Shown here in pieces: positions 50,671 through 60,368 of a stretch of 64,000 bases of DNA. Position 1 is the stretch's first letter, and every line of letters starts with the position of its first letter. Source of the stretch: Agromyces mangrovi. Lineage in GTDB: Bacteria; Actinomycetota; Actinomycetes; Actinomycetales; Microbacteriaceae. The notes under the pieces are model-generated. The model saw only the letters and a list, made by a program, of their open reading frames with translations, made no database searches and was not told the origin of the DNA. Made by a program: the position numbers and the translations under genes. Location of the stretch: NCBI RefSeq assembly GCF_030296695.1, contig NZ_AP027737.1:2046001-2110000 (forward strand). Reading direction: 5' to 3'.

Positions 50671-51069
50671 TCATCGCGCCAACTGCGCCCGCAGCCCGTG
50701 CAGGTCGCCCAGCACCCACGCACTCGCGAGGCGCCCCTGCTCGACGGTGAAGAACGCCGCCCCCGAGTACTCGAAGCGCCGCCCGGTAGCGGGCAGCCCG
50801 ACCAAGTCGCCCGTGTGGGTGCCTGTGTATCGGAGGCGCGCAGCGGCCTCGTCACCCGCCACGACGAGGGTCACGATCTCGTTGGCGAAGTCGCCGGAGC
50901 CCGTACGGACGAGATCGCGGTAGGTGCGCCAGCCGTCGCGTCCCCTCGTCTCGAGGCCGAGGGATCCGCGGAAGACGAAGTCGGGGGCGAGTACGACGTC
51001 GACGGCGTCGTCGTCCCAGAGGTTCCAGAGGCGCGAATAGAAGGTCTCGATCAGTTCGGCAGACTCCAT
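50671..51069 (-). CDS. SnoaL-like polyketide-cyclase-fold protein
   Basis: The 132-residue protein fits the SnoaL / NTF2-like fold: MESAELIETFYSRLWNLWDDDAVDVVLAPDFVFRGSLG, GRDGWRTYRDLVRTGSGDF, and the C-terminal FFTVEQGRLASAWVLGD. This fold covers isomerases, cyclases and epoxide hydrolases; substrate is unknown. ATG 51069. Confidence 0.85.
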   Translation of the reverse strand: MESAELIETFYSRLWNLWDDDAVDVVLAPDFVFRGSLGLETRGRDGWRTYRDLVRTGSGDFANEIVTLVVAGDEAAARLRYTGTHTGDLVGLPATGRRFEYSGAAFFTVEQGRLASAWVLGDLHGLRAQLAR

Positions 51070-51121
51070 GTCGGGATCATCGCACCTCGGCTGCCCTTCC
51101 TGCGGAAGCGATCGGATGTCG

Positions 51122-51799
51122 TCAGTTGGCGTCGTCCATGCCCGTGACGTGCACGGCGTAGCCGACGCAGCCGGCGTTGCGCCAGTCGTAGTCGGCGCCG
51201 CTCGCGAGGTTCGGACCCCAGAGCGCCAGGTCGTACTCGTCGGAGTACGCGGGCCAGGCAGTGGGAGAGAACTGCGTGCGCAGCCAGCTCGGCGTGAACT
51301 CGTAGGCGAAGCCCTGCTCGAGCATGCAGTCCGCAGTGATGCCCTGCTGCGCGAGCCAGATCTCGGCGCCCTCGAGCTCCGATGCAGGCCAGTCGGCGGG
51401 CGGCCGCGGGATGGTCGAGATGTCGGTCGACGCGTCGTAGATCGGGTCGTCGGGGCCGACGACGCCGGCGGTTGCGGGCTCGTCGGCGGGCTCCTTCGAA
51501 TCGGATGCGGCGGAACCGGTGCCCGGTCCCGATGTCGACCGATCCTCGACGGAGGCGTCCTCGACGTCCGACGCGGGGCGCGCAGCCGAACCCGCCTCGG
51601 CGGCAGCCGCCTGCGCAACCGCATCGCGCGCCTCGACGAGTGCGAGGCTCGTAGCCGCCGAGACCCCGAGGGTGCTGCCCGCGAGCAGCGCAAGCGCACC
51701 ACCTGTCACGCCGGCGATCAGCGCGATGCGCGCACGTCGGCTCGGCGGTGCCGCCTCGTCGGCGCGGGCCTCGGCGAGCAGGTCATCGAGTTCGGGCAT
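51122..51799 (-). CDS. Single-span membrane protein of unknown function
   Basis: The protein has 225 residues. A charged N-terminus (LDDLLAEARADEAAPPSRRARIALIAGVTGG) leads into one membrane helix, then a Ser/Asp-rich linker and an exported domain with WLAQQGITADCMLEQGF and a Cys pair. I do not recognise the family. It overlaps the next upstream gene by 17 bp and probably belongs to the PadR-controlled unit. Confidence 0.7.
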   Translation of the reverse strand: MPELDDLLAEARADEAAPPSRRARIALIAGVTGGALALLAGSTLGVSAATSLALVEARDAVAQAAAAEAGSAARPASDVEDASVEDRSTSGPGTGSAASDSKEPADEPATAGVVGPDDPIYDASTDISTIPRPPADWPASELEGAEIWLAQQGITADCMLEQGFAYEFTPSWLRTQFSPTAWPAYSDEYDLALWGPNLASGADYDWRNAGCVGYAVHVTGMDDAN

Positions 51800-52538
51800 G
51801 TGCGGATCCTTCCGGTCGGACGGGTGCGTGGGGGTGCGCGCGCCCGGTTGCGCGGAACGCGCGGCGGCGCTCGAGCGACGTCGCGGCGCACGCGCCGCAG
51901 AGCAGCGCGAGGCCGCCGCCGATGAGCAGCGCGGCTGCGGGCCACCAGGTCGCCGCGTTGAGCACTGGCACGGCCGATGCGCTGACGACGTACAGGACCG
52001 GTGCGGCGAGCAGCGGCAGCAGCACGGACGCCGGCACGAGGAGCGCGGCTCCGGCCACTCGCGTGGCCGGCCGCGCGAGCAGCACGAGTGCGAACAGCGA
52101 CGCGACGGCGAGCGCGCCGATCACGACCGAGTCGCGCGGCACGTAGCCGATGTCGCCGATCAGGAGTGCGCGCACGACGCGGGCGACCACGAAGCCGCCG
52201 CCGACCGCGAGCAGCACGCCGACCGCCGCGGTGGCGAGCAGCAGCGCTTCATGGGCACGCAGGCGGATGCGACCGGGCGCGCGCCCCTCCCAGGCGAGAC
52301 GCTGCCGCCAGGCGACGTCGGCGGGGACGCCGAGCAGCGCCCGCCGGCGAATCGATCGCGCCAGCCGGGCATCCGACACCCCGGCAGACTCGGCCCACGC
52401 GGTCTGCTCGTGCAGGTCGGACAGCAGCTCGTCCTGGCGCTCGGCCGCATCGGTGGGGGAAAGCCCGCGGGTGTAGAACGCGACCCAGCGCAGGACGCTC
52501 GCCGCGGCTTCGCGCGACCGTCGACCGTCGGCGCTCAC
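51783..52538 (-). CDS. PadR-associated membrane protein (HAAS-like N-domain)
   Basis: The 251-residue protein starts with a helical region (VLRWVAFYTRGLSPTDAAERQDELLSDLHEQ) like the domain often found beside PadR regulators, then four or five hydrophobic segments. Start GTG 52538 overlaps the PadR stop. The unit PadR, this protein and the single-span protein is likely one operon; ligand unknown. Confidence 0.75.
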   Translation of the reverse strand: MSADGRRSREAAASVLRWVAFYTRGLSPTDAAERQDELLSDLHEQTAWAESAGVSDARLARSIRRRALLGVPADVAWRQRLAWEGRAPGRIRLRAHEALLLATAAVGVLLAVGGGFVVARVVRALLIGDIGYVPRDSVVIGALAVASLFALVLLARPATRVAGAALLVPASVLLPLLAAPVLYVVSASAVPVLNAATWWPAAALLIGGGLALLCGACAATSLERRRAFRATGRAHPHAPVRPEGSAHARTR

Positions 52539-52909
52539 GCGAGCCGCGTCCGGGCGCGAGCGGTCGCCGGCGAGGCGGTCTCGGTCGATGCACGCGCGGC
52601 ACCGTTTGCGGTTGCGGCCGCGGCTGCGGCAGCGGCACCCTCGGCGGTGACGCGGTACAGGCGCCGCCGCGGCCGGCCCTCGCGCTCAGCCGCCTCGGGC
52701 TCCTCCCAGTGCGACTCGAGCAGGCCCATCTCGGCCATGCGCGTGAGCGCCTTGTAGAGCGTGCCGTGGGCGGTCAGCGACCTGCCTGAGTCGTCGGCGA
52801 GGCGCCGGGCGATGGCGAAGCCGTGGAAGTCCTCGTCGGGTGCGGCGACCGCCAGGTCGAGGATCGCCAGCTCGAGCGGGAGCAGGGTGCCGGGTCGTCT
52901 GCGGGGCAT
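52535..52909 (-). CDS. PadR-family transcription regulator
   Basis: The 124-residue regulator has a winged-helix core: LLPLELAILDLAVAAPDEDFHGFAIARRLADDSGRSLTAHGTLYKALTRMAEMGLLESHWEE, followed by RPRRRLYRVTAEG in the wing, then an Ala-rich tail. These usually repress the next genes; the two following overlap it. ATG 52909. Confidence 0.92.
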   Translation of the reverse strand: MPRRRPGTLLPLELAILDLAVAAPDEDFHGFAIARRLADDSGRSLTAHGTLYKALTRMAEMGLLESHWEEPEAAEREGRPRRRLYRVTAEGAAAAAAAATANGAARASTETASPATARARTRLA

Positions 52910-53043
52910 GATCGCAAGTATAGGAAGATAGGTTCCGGTAGTGCAACCCGTGCCCGCCCAGCCTGTGGGAAGCACCCGCCGGCCACCGACGCTGGCTACG
53001 CTGGCCGGATGCGACGCAGCGACGCCCCGCGAGGAGACCGGCC

Positions 53044-53976
53044 ATGACCGAGAACGTCTGGCCCCCGCCGCCCTACCTCCCGCCGGTCGGCGGCGAGCAG
53101 CCGGTGCGACCCGAGCGGGCGCGCAGCTTCGAGGGGCTCACCTACGCGATCGCGCCCGGGTACCGGCCGCTCCGGATGGATGTGCACGTGCCGGACACCG
53201 GCCCCGGGGCATCCGCTCGACCGCCCGTCGTGCTCTGGATCCACGGCGGCGCCTGGCTCTACGGCGACCGTCGGCTGCCGCCCGCGGTGTGGCCGCCCGG
53301 ATCGCTGTTCCAGACCATCGTCGACGCCGGGCTCGCGGTCGCGACCATCGACTACCGGCACGCGGTCGAGGCGCCCTTCCCCGCGCAGCTGCACGACGCG
53401 AAGGCGGCGATCCGCTACCTGCGCCGCTTCGCCGACGACCTCGGCATCGACGCCTCGCGCATGGTCGCGTGGGGCGAATCGGCCGGCGGGCACCTCGCCG
53501 CGCTGGTCGGCCTCACCGGCGGGCAGCCCGAGTGGGCGGGCGAGGAGGGCGTGCAGGGCGGCGACACGACTGTGCTCGGCGTCGTCGACTGGTACGGGGT
53601 GCACGACGGCGAGCGGATGCCCGGAGGCGGCCTGCCCGCGGACCCGGCCGTGACCCCCGCAGACCACGTACGGATCCTCTCCCGGGCGCCCTACCGCACC
53701 CTCGTCGACGGGTCGCCGCTCGGCGCCGACGCGCCGCGGCTGGGTTCGCCGGTCGCCCACGTGCATCCGGACGCACCGCCGTTCCTGCTCGTGCACGGCG
53801 ACGCCGACGACACCGTGCCGATCGCGCAGAGCGAGCTGTTCGCCGACGCGCTCGCCGCGGCGGGTGCGCTGGTCGAGTTCCGGCGCGTGCCTGGCGCCGA
53901 CCACGTGTTCCTCGGCGCCGACCCCGTGCCGCTCATGCACGAGGCGGTCGCCTGGATCGCCGAGCGCGTGGGCTGA
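53044..53976 (+). CDS. Alpha/beta-hydrolase, esterase (HSL/BD-FAE-like)
   Basis: The 310-residue protein has the oxyanion motif IHGGAWLYGDRR, nucleophile WGESAGGHLAALVGL, DADDTVP with the Asp, and DHVFLGADP with the His. This is typical of carboxylesterases acting on small acyl esters. It comes just before the rhamnosidase on the same strand and might deacylate its substrates, though 172 bp and a possible promoter lie between. ATG 53044. Confidence 0.9.
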   Translation: MTENVWPPPPYLPPVGGEQPVRPERARSFEGLTYAIAPGYRPLRMDVHVPDTGPGASARPPVVLWIHGGAWLYGDRRLPPAVWPPGSLFQTIVDAGLAVATIDYRHAVEAPFPAQLHDAKAAIRYLRRFADDLGIDASRMVAWGESAGGHLAALVGLTGGQPEWAGEEGVQGGDTTVLGVVDWYGVHDGERMPGGGLPADPAVTPADHVRILSRAPYRTLVDGSPLGADAPRLGSPVAHVHPDAPPFLLVHGDADDTVPIAQSELFADALAAAGALVEFRRVPGADHVFLGADPVPLMHEAVAWIAERVG

Positions 53977-54020
53977 CCCCGCCGGGAGTACATCCTGCGC
54001 GTCGCCCTGCGTCGGTGGAC

Positions 54021-54049
54021 TTGTGGCAATGAAAGCCGCACGGCATACT
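54021..54049 (+). promoter_or_regulatory. Possible promoter of the rhamnosidase gene
   Basis: TTGTGG (54021-54026), 17 nt, and CATACT (54044-54049) are one or two mismatches from vegetative consensus. GTG 54149 follows about 95 bp downstream. Confidence 0.55.
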
Positions 54050-54148
54050 GGTTTTGCGGCCCCGCCCAGCTGTGTGCGCGGTTGCAACGAGCGGGGCGCC
54101 CGTCGGGGCCGATGGCTCCGCAGGAGACGAGCAGTAAGGACGCCACGC

Positions 54149-56490
54149 GTGGTGAACGACGGGTACGGGTACGACTCGGCATCGAGGGACGAGGCGGCTG
54201 CGATGCTCGCCGGGGCGACCTGGATCGCGTTCCCCGAGGCGATTCCACCGGCGGCGGGGGAACGGCCGGCCTACGCCTTTCGCACGTCGTTCGTCCTCGA
54301 GGCACTGCCTCGTACCGCAGCCATCCACGCGACGGCCCACGGTATCTACGAGGTCTTCGTCAACGGTGTTCGCGTGGGCGATGAGGAACTCGCCCCCGGC
54401 TTCACCAGCTATCAGGCGACGCTCCACGTCCAGACGCTCCCGATCGCAGACCTGCTCCAAGTGGGGTCGAACGACGTCCGCATCGTCCTCTCGGACGGCT
54501 GGTATCGCGGCCGGCACGGCTACAACCGGGTAGCGGATTCCTACGGCACGCGCACGTCGGTGATCGCGCGGATCGACCTCGATGGACGCAACATCCCGAC
54601 GGACTCGTCGTGGACGGTGTCGACCACCGAGATCGTCGCGGCGGACCTCATGGACGGGCAGATCGTCGACATGCGCCTGATCGATCGTGAGGCGTGGGTC
54701 GATTGCGTCGTCTCGGATGACCCATTGACCCAATTGGATGGACGCTTCGCGCGGAATCCCGCCCCGCCAGTGCGCCGGACCTCGACTCACGCGCCGACAT
54801 CCGTCACGCGCCTCCCGTCCGGGCGCCAGATCGTCGACTTCGGCATCATGCTCAACGGCTGGGTCCGACTCGAGAGCCTCGGGGCGGAAGGCACGACCTC
54901 CACGCTGCTCCACGGAGAGGCGCTCGGTGCCGATGGCGACCTCGACATGCAGCACCTGGCCGCAATCCAGTGGCCGGCTGAGACTCGGCTCCCGACCGGT
55001 CAGATCGATCGTGTCACTTCGCGCGGGGCTGCAGGCGACGTCTTCGAGCCTCGTCACACCACCCATGGCTTCCGCTACGTCGCGATCGACGGACGTGCGG
55101 ACGACGTCGCCGCAGACGACATCCTCGGCATCGAAGTGCGCAGCGATCTCGCCACGACGGGTCGGTTCTCGTCGAGCAACGACGACCTGAACCGGCTGCA
55201 CGAGATCGCCGTGCAGACCTGGCGCGCCAATTCGTGCGATGTGCCCACGGACTGTCCGACCCGCGAACGATTCGGCTACACCGGTGATTACCAGATCTAC
55301 GCTCACACCGCCGCGTTCATCGATGACGTCGACGGGTTCTCGCGCAAGTGGCTGCGGTCATTGGCAGATGACCAGAAGCCGTCCGGCTGCATCACGAACG
55401 TCGCTCCGAATGCAGGCGGCGTCCCCGATCCGATGTTCGTCGCCGACGGCGCCGCCGGTTGGGGGATGCCGCGACCGTCGTGCCGTGGGAGCTCTATCTC
55501 GCATACGGCGACGCGCGGGTGCTGGCCGAGAACCTCCCCATGATGACGCGGTGGGTCGACTACGCGGCCGGAATCGCGGCATCCGGTCGCGCCGAGAACC
55601 GGGCCGCCGAGCGCCCACAGCCCCTCCCTCACGAGCGCTACCTGTGGGACACCGGCTTCCACTGGGGAGAGTGGGCGGAGCCCGGTGTCTACGGCGGATT
55701 CGGGCCCGGCGGTGACCAGTCGATCGTCGCGACTGCCTACCTCTCGCGGTCGGCGCGCATCGTGAGCGATGCGGCGCGCGTGGTGGGCGACGACACGGCG
55801 GCCGCCCGCTACGCCGAACTCGCAGCCCGCTGTGCTGAGGCGTGGTTCGTCGAGCACTGGGACGGCAGCAGGCTTCGGATCGAGACGCAGGCGACGTACG
55901 TCCGAGGGCTCGCCTTCGGGCTCTTCCCCGACGACGTCGTCCCCGTTGCGGTGGCGCGTCTGGTCGAGCTCGTGCACGCTGCGGACGACCACCTCAGTAC
56001 CGGATTCCTCTCGACGCCGATGCTGCTGCCGGTGCTCGCTGATCACGGCCACGCCGACCTGGCCTACCGCGTGCTGCTGTCAGAGGGCGAGCCCGGCTGG
56101 ATGGTGATGCTGCGGCGCGGCGCGACGGCGATCTGGGAGTCCTGGGACGGAATCGCCGACGACGGCACGCCAAAGGACTCGCTCGACCACTACAGCAAGG
56201 GCGCCGTCATCACCTTCCTCCACGAGTACAGCGCGGGGCTCAGGAACCTCGCACCAGGCTGGAGCCGCTTCCGCGTGCGGCCGGTGCTCGGCGGGGGTCT
56301 GACGCATGCTGCCGTAGCGCATGACGCGTCCCATGGGGCTGTCAGCTCGTCCTGGCGGATCGCCGGCGACCGGTTCGCGCTCGACGTCACCGTGCCCGAG
56401 GGTTCGACGGCCGAGATCGTGCTTCCGGACGGAACGGTTCACGACGTCGCAGCGGCGGGATCGCACCGCTTCGAGTGTGCGCTCGACTGA
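54149..56490 (+). CDS. GH78 alpha-L-rhamnosidase (one-base frameshift in this sequence)
   Basis: The enzyme of about 780 residues removes terminal alpha-L-rhamnose from glycosides. Order: N-terminal beta domain (TWIAFPEAIP...YAFRTSFVLE), concanavalin-like part, and the (alpha/alpha)6 catalytic domain with DCPTRERFGYTGDYQIYAHTA, which carries the general acid. Near 55460-55464 the frame breaks at GGGGG; one more G gives AAGWGDAATVVPWELYLAYGD, joining the two parts. C-terminal region WESWDGIADDGTPKDSLDHYSKG is family-typical. GTG 54149 follows TAAGGA. The break is most likely a homopolymer contraction. Confidence 0.92.
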
Positions 56491-56510
56491 CCCGACGAGC
56501 CTGCGACGAA

Positions 56511-56538
56511 GGCCTGCGGTCCGTTCGGAACGCAGGCC
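56511..56538. terminator. Hairpin between convergent genes
   Basis: GGCCTGCG pairs with CGCAGGCC around a 12-nt region that can extend the stem. It lies between the rhamnosidase and hydrolase stops. Confidence 0.75.
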
Positions 56539-56554
56539 CTCAGCGCGGCAGCGT

Positions 56555-58591
56555 TCAGTCTCCGACGACGATACGGGCGCGGATGACGTTCTCGGAGCGC
56601 GCGTGGCGGCTCGTCGCGTCGCCGTCCGTCTGCGCGGCGTAGCGCACGGCGAGGAAGTGCGTGCCGGTGACGTCGAACGTGCGTTCCCACTCGAGTGAGA
56701 CCACCCGGGATGCCTCGAACTCGAACGGCTCGCCGATGCTCGTGGTTCCGTCCGGGGAGGTCAACACCTCGTAGGCCTCGGCGACGACGCCCTCCACGGC
56801 TTCGGCGGTCAGCTGCAGGGTCACCGGCTGCCCGACCCGCACCTCGCAGCGGGTCTCGCCGTTCGCACTGAGACTCGCGACAGGCTGGACCCCACCTCGA
56901 CCGGACGCCTCCGCGGGGATCGACACCTGACCATCCACGATCGTGTAGTTCGTCGACGGTGACGGCTCGGTTCCCTTCTCGACCCAGGCGGCGAGCTGGC
57001 GCAGCGAGGCCTCGAGGGTGCCGAGGTAGGGCACGCTGTGCCCGGGGAACTCCTGCGGTCCCTCATCGCCGTGTAGCGCGTTCTCGTGCACCCAGACCCT
57101 GAGCTGGTCGTCGGCCGCCGCGCCCAGTTCCGAGCGGACGAGGCTGCGGTACCAGTCGGCTTGCCACGGGAACGCCTCGCGGTCGAGGCCGGCCTCGATC
57201 ACGATCATCTTGCCCTGGATGCGGCCGGTCATCTCCACGCCGGTGGCGCCCTTGCTCATGAGCGGACCGAGCAGCATCGGACGCTGGGGATAGAGCGGTT
57301 CGCCGTTGTCGTCGCGGAACTGATCCCAGACGGGGAACCCGGGTCCGGGCACCTGGTGGCGGTGGTACGTCTGCACCGCGAGGAAGTTCGAGTTGTCGAG
57401 CACGACCTCGTCGCCGACGACGAAGCCGTCGGGCAGGGCGCCGTTCCACGCCTCGATGCGCGCGAGGTCGCCGTCGACGCCGGCCAGGCGCACGGCCTGG
57501 CCCGCGGCGTCCCCGCTGACGATCCGCAATTCGGCGCCGAGGATCCAGCCCGTCGCCGCTTCGGCGAGCCGGACCGCCGTGATCCTGCCGGTGGTCCCTC
57601 CGGCCTTGAAGGACTCGTCGACGCCACCCGACACGGCATCACCGTCAGCCTGCGTCTCGGGGACGAACTCGACGGCGGTGGTGCGAAGCTGGACGCGATC
57701 ACGGTGCACGGAGGCGTCCGGGTCGGCGCCGAGGTAGCCGTCCACCGACCAGAAATCGGTGGTGTAGGTCGGGTCTGCGGCGATCACTCCCGGGTAGAGA
57801 GCGCTGAAGCCATGCAGGTCCATCGTCGCCCAGCCGAACCACGATCGCGGCGGGAAGCCCATCTTGGTCACCTCATCGAACGCGGCGCGCTCCTCGTCGG
57901 TCAGCTCGAGTGCGCCCGGATCACCGCCGGCGTCGTAGGCGTCGACGATCTCGGGGAAACGGTCGCGAAGGATGCGCAGGGCGTGCATGCGCACTGAGAA
58001 GACGTTGGGGATCGCCATCGAGCTGCCGATCACGTGCGGCGCGAAGCCGTCCCACGCTCCCACGGTGTTCTCCGCCGAGCCGATGGTGCGGTACCCGCCA
58101 CCGCTGCCGCCGTAGAGGTAGCCGTAGACGCGGTGCTCACCGAACAGCGCCTGGGCGACGACGCGCGAGAATCGGGCGGACGCGGCATTGGCACGGTACG
58201 CCGAGATCGTCGGGTCGACTCCTGAGAACGGGTCGCCGGCCTTCGACCCTCCGCCGTTGGTCTCGACGAAGTAGGCGCCACTGGCGTGCGCGAATGCGAC
58301 CTTGTTGTACGCGAGGGGAGTCTCTGGACCGAGGTGCTCACTCTGCGGGAACGGGGTGACGTGCTGGAAGAACCGGCCCTCGTACGCCTGGCTCGTCGGG
58401 AAGTAGAACGAGAAGAGCGTGTCCGTCGACTGGAACCCGCCGTGGATGTAGCGGTGCGGCACCGGGTGCTCGCGCAGTTCATCGACGTCGACGTACGGGC
58501 TCGAGAAGAGTTCGTCGTCGGTGTGGAAGTCCCAGTCGCGCGCGGTCATCGACTCCGACGCGATCGCTGGCAGGCCTTGGTCGATCGTCAC
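56555..58591 (-). CDS. Large uncharacterised alpha/beta-hydrolase-like protein
   Basis: The 678-residue protein has a nucleophile-elbow-like YLYGGSGGGYRTIGSAENT and HENALHGDEG further on, and a repeating YFVETNGGGSKAGDPFSG segment. I do not recognise a named family; tannase/feruloyl-esterase-like and poly-hydroxy ester hydrolase-like folds are possible but not shown. There is no signal peptide, so it is likely cytoplasmic. The C-terminal 110 residues are a beta-rich domain (TLQLTAEAVEG...). GTG 58591 follows AAGGGA at 6-nt spacing. The TetR gene is divergent from it. Confidence 0.7.
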   Translation of the reverse strand: MTIDQGLPAIASESMTARDWDFHTDDELFSSPYVDVDELREHPVPHRYIHGGFQSTDTLFSFYFPTSQAYEGRFFQHVTPFPQSEHLGPETPLAYNKVAFAHASGAYFVETNGGGSKAGDPFSGVDPTISAYRANAASARFSRVVAQALFGEHRVYGYLYGGSGGGYRTIGSAENTVGAWDGFAPHVIGSSMAIPNVFSVRMHALRILRDRFPEIVDAYDAGGDPGALELTDEERAAFDEVTKMGFPPRSWFGWATMDLHGFSALYPGVIAADPTYTTDFWSVDGYLGADPDASVHRDRVQLRTTAVEFVPETQADGDAVSGGVDESFKAGGTTGRITAVRLAEAATGWILGAELRIVSGDAAGQAVRLAGVDGDLARIEAWNGALPDGFVVGDEVVLDNSNFLAVQTYHRHQVPGPGFPVWDQFRDDNGEPLYPQRPMLLGPLMSKGATGVEMTGRIQGKMIVIEAGLDREAFPWQADWYRSLVRSELGAAADDQLRVWVHENALHGDEGPQEFPGHSVPYLGTLEASLRQLAAWVEKGTEPSPSTNYTIVDGQVSIPAEASGRGGVQPVASLSANGETRCEVRVGQPVTLQLTAEAVEGVVAEAYEVLTSPDGTTSIGEPFEFEASRVVSLEWERTFDVTGTHFLAVRYAAQTDGDATSRHARSENVIRARIVVGD

Positions 58592-58790
58592 GTTGTTTCC
58601 CTTCACGAACCATCTCGGGGACGAGGCCGTCGCGACACCGCTGCGGGTGTCCGGGACGCCTGCGTCCGTCCGAAGAGTTGAATCCAGCATGACATGCGGT
58701 ATTGATCGAAGCAAGCCCATCGTCGACGAAAACCGCGCGACATCCTCATTTCAGCCGCCAGCGCGTGTCGGCCGCGGATATCGTGTACGC

Positions 58791-59384
58791 ATGGCAGCAC
58801 GGGGACCGTACGCGAAAGGGCGGGCGAAGCGCGCCGAGATCCTCGGAGTCGCCGCCGACGTGATCGCTCGCGAGGGGTACTCCGGCGCCACCGTCAAGCA
58901 ATTGGCTGACGCCGTCGGGCTGAGCCAGAACGGGCTGCTCCACTACTTCGGATCGAAGGATGCCCTCTTCACTGAGATCCTCCGTTTCCAGGACGATCGC
59001 AACGTCGTCGACATCGACCCCGAGCACAGTGACTTCGCCGCCGATCTCGTGGAGCGCATCCTCATCGCGGTGGACCACGAGACGGCGTCACCCGGCATGC
59101 CGCAGCTGATGCTCCGCCTCACCGGTGACGCCACCGAGTCCGATCATCCCGCCCACGAGTTCTTCCGATACCGCTACGAAGCCATCCGCCGGATCGTCGT
59201 CTCGGCGGTGGAGGAGCTTCGCGCGCGAGGTGAGGTGCCCGACGATGCCGACCCGCAGCGCATCGCTGCGCTCGTCTACGCGGCCTGGGACGGTCTGCGC
59301 ACCCAGCGGATGTTCGACCCTGAGATCGACGTGCGCGAGAACATGACCTACTTGTTGCAGCGACTCGGGCTCCTCGCGCGGTAA
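58791..59384 (+). CDS. TetR-family regulator
   Basis: The 197-residue repressor has an HTH: KRAEILGVAADVIAREGYSGATVKQLADAVGLSQNGLLHYFGSKDALFTEIL, followed by a helical ligand domain with the common AALVYAAWDGLRTQRM pattern. It is divergent from the hydrolase-like gene and 154 bp upstream of the first SDR, so it may control both. ATG 58791. Confidence 0.93.
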   Translation: MAARGPYAKGRAKRAEILGVAADVIAREGYSGATVKQLADAVGLSQNGLLHYFGSKDALFTEILRFQDDRNVVDIDPEHSDFAADLVERILIAVDHETASPGMPQLMLRLTGDATESDHPAHEFFRYRYEAIRRIVVSAVEELRARGEVPDDADPQRIAALVYAAWDGLRTQRMFDPEIDVRENMTYLLQRLGLLAR

Positions 59385-59490
59385 TCACTGAGTGCCGGTG
59401 TTCAGTGGTCGCCGTCGGATGCGCAAGCCTCCGCATTCGCCACACGGCGCGTAGGCGGAGTTCTGCCGAGCGAGGTATGGTGATACTGCG

Positions 59491-59504
59491 TTTCGTAAAT
59501 GAAA
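59491..59504. promoter_or_regulatory. Candidate TetR operator upstream of SDR 1
   Basis: TTTCGTAAATGAAA is an imperfect palindrome (TTTC-N6-GAAA), 35 bp before ATG 59539. A TGAAATG stretch occurs here (59500-59506) and in inverse form at 58747-58753 in the TetR/hydrolase gap. Binding is inference. Confidence 0.4.
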
Positions 59505-59538
59505 TGGCGTGTCATCATCAACCGGGGAGGCTTCCTCA

Positions 59539-60336
59539 ATGACCCAGCGCAATCTCGCATTCCTCGAAGGGGCGCTCGCCGACAAGACGGCCATCGTCAC
59601 GGGCGCGGGGCAGGGCCTCGGGCGCGACATCGCGATCGCCTTGACGCAGGCCGGAGCCCGCGTCGCCGTCGTCGATATCAACCCCGAGACGGCTGCTGCG
59701 GTCGCTGGGGAACTCGCCGACTACGGCGCCGCGGGAGTCGCGATCACCTGCGATGTCAGCAAGCGCGACCAGGTCGACGCCACAGTCGAGAAGGTCGTCG
59801 CCGAGTTCGGTGGCGTCGACGTCCTCGTCAACAACGCCCAGAACGTGCGAATGGTCCAGAAGCCGTTCATGGAGACCGACGACGAGCACCTGTTGACGCA
59901 ACTCACCAGCGGTCTTTTCGGCACCTACTACTTCTTGCAGGCCTGCTCTGAGACGCTGAGAGCGCGCGGCGGACGTGTCATCAACCTCGGATCCGGGGCC
60001 GGCGTCTCCGGCAACGTGAACCACTTCTCGTACGCGGCGGCGAAGGAGGCGATTCGTGCGACCACGCGCGTGGTCGCACGAGAGTGGGGCAGGGACGGCG
60101 TACGGGTGAACGCGATCTGCCCCGCAGCATTCGACACCCCTGCGATGAAGGGCTTCCTCGAGCGGGCGGGCGAGGAACAGCTCGAGGGGATGTTGTCGCA
60201 GATCCCGCTTCACCGCTTCGGTGGCGGCGACGAGGTCGCCTCGGTCGCGGTGTTCCTCGCGAGCGATGCGTCGAGCTTCATGACGGGGCACACGCTCATG
60301 GTCGACGGCGGATCCAACATGGATGCCGGGCGCTGA
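59539..60336 (+). CDS. SDR-family dehydrogenase 1
   Basis: The 265-residue enzyme has the classical SDR motifs: AIVTGAGQGLGRDIA for NAD(P), DVLVNNAQN, and YAAAKEAIR with the catalytic Tyr and Lys. Ser is upstream in NLGSGAGVSG. The substrate is unknown; the context suggests a sugar or plant-metabolite alcohol. ATG 59539 follows GGGGAGG. Confidence 0.93.
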   Translation: MTQRNLAFLEGALADKTAIVTGAGQGLGRDIAIALTQAGARVAVVDINPETAAAVAGELADYGAAGVAITCDVSKRDQVDATVEKVVAEFGGVDVLVNNAQNVRMVQKPFMETDDEHLLTQLTSGLFGTYYFLQACSETLRARGGRVINLGSGAGVSGNVNHFSYAAAKEAIRATTRVVAREWGRDGVRVNAICPAAFDTPAMKGFLERAGEEQLEGMLSQIPLHRFGGGDEVASVAVFLASDASSFMTGHTLMVDGGSNMDAGR

Positions 60337-60368
60337 GGCGCGGCATCCCGAAGAGAAGGATGAGTCAC

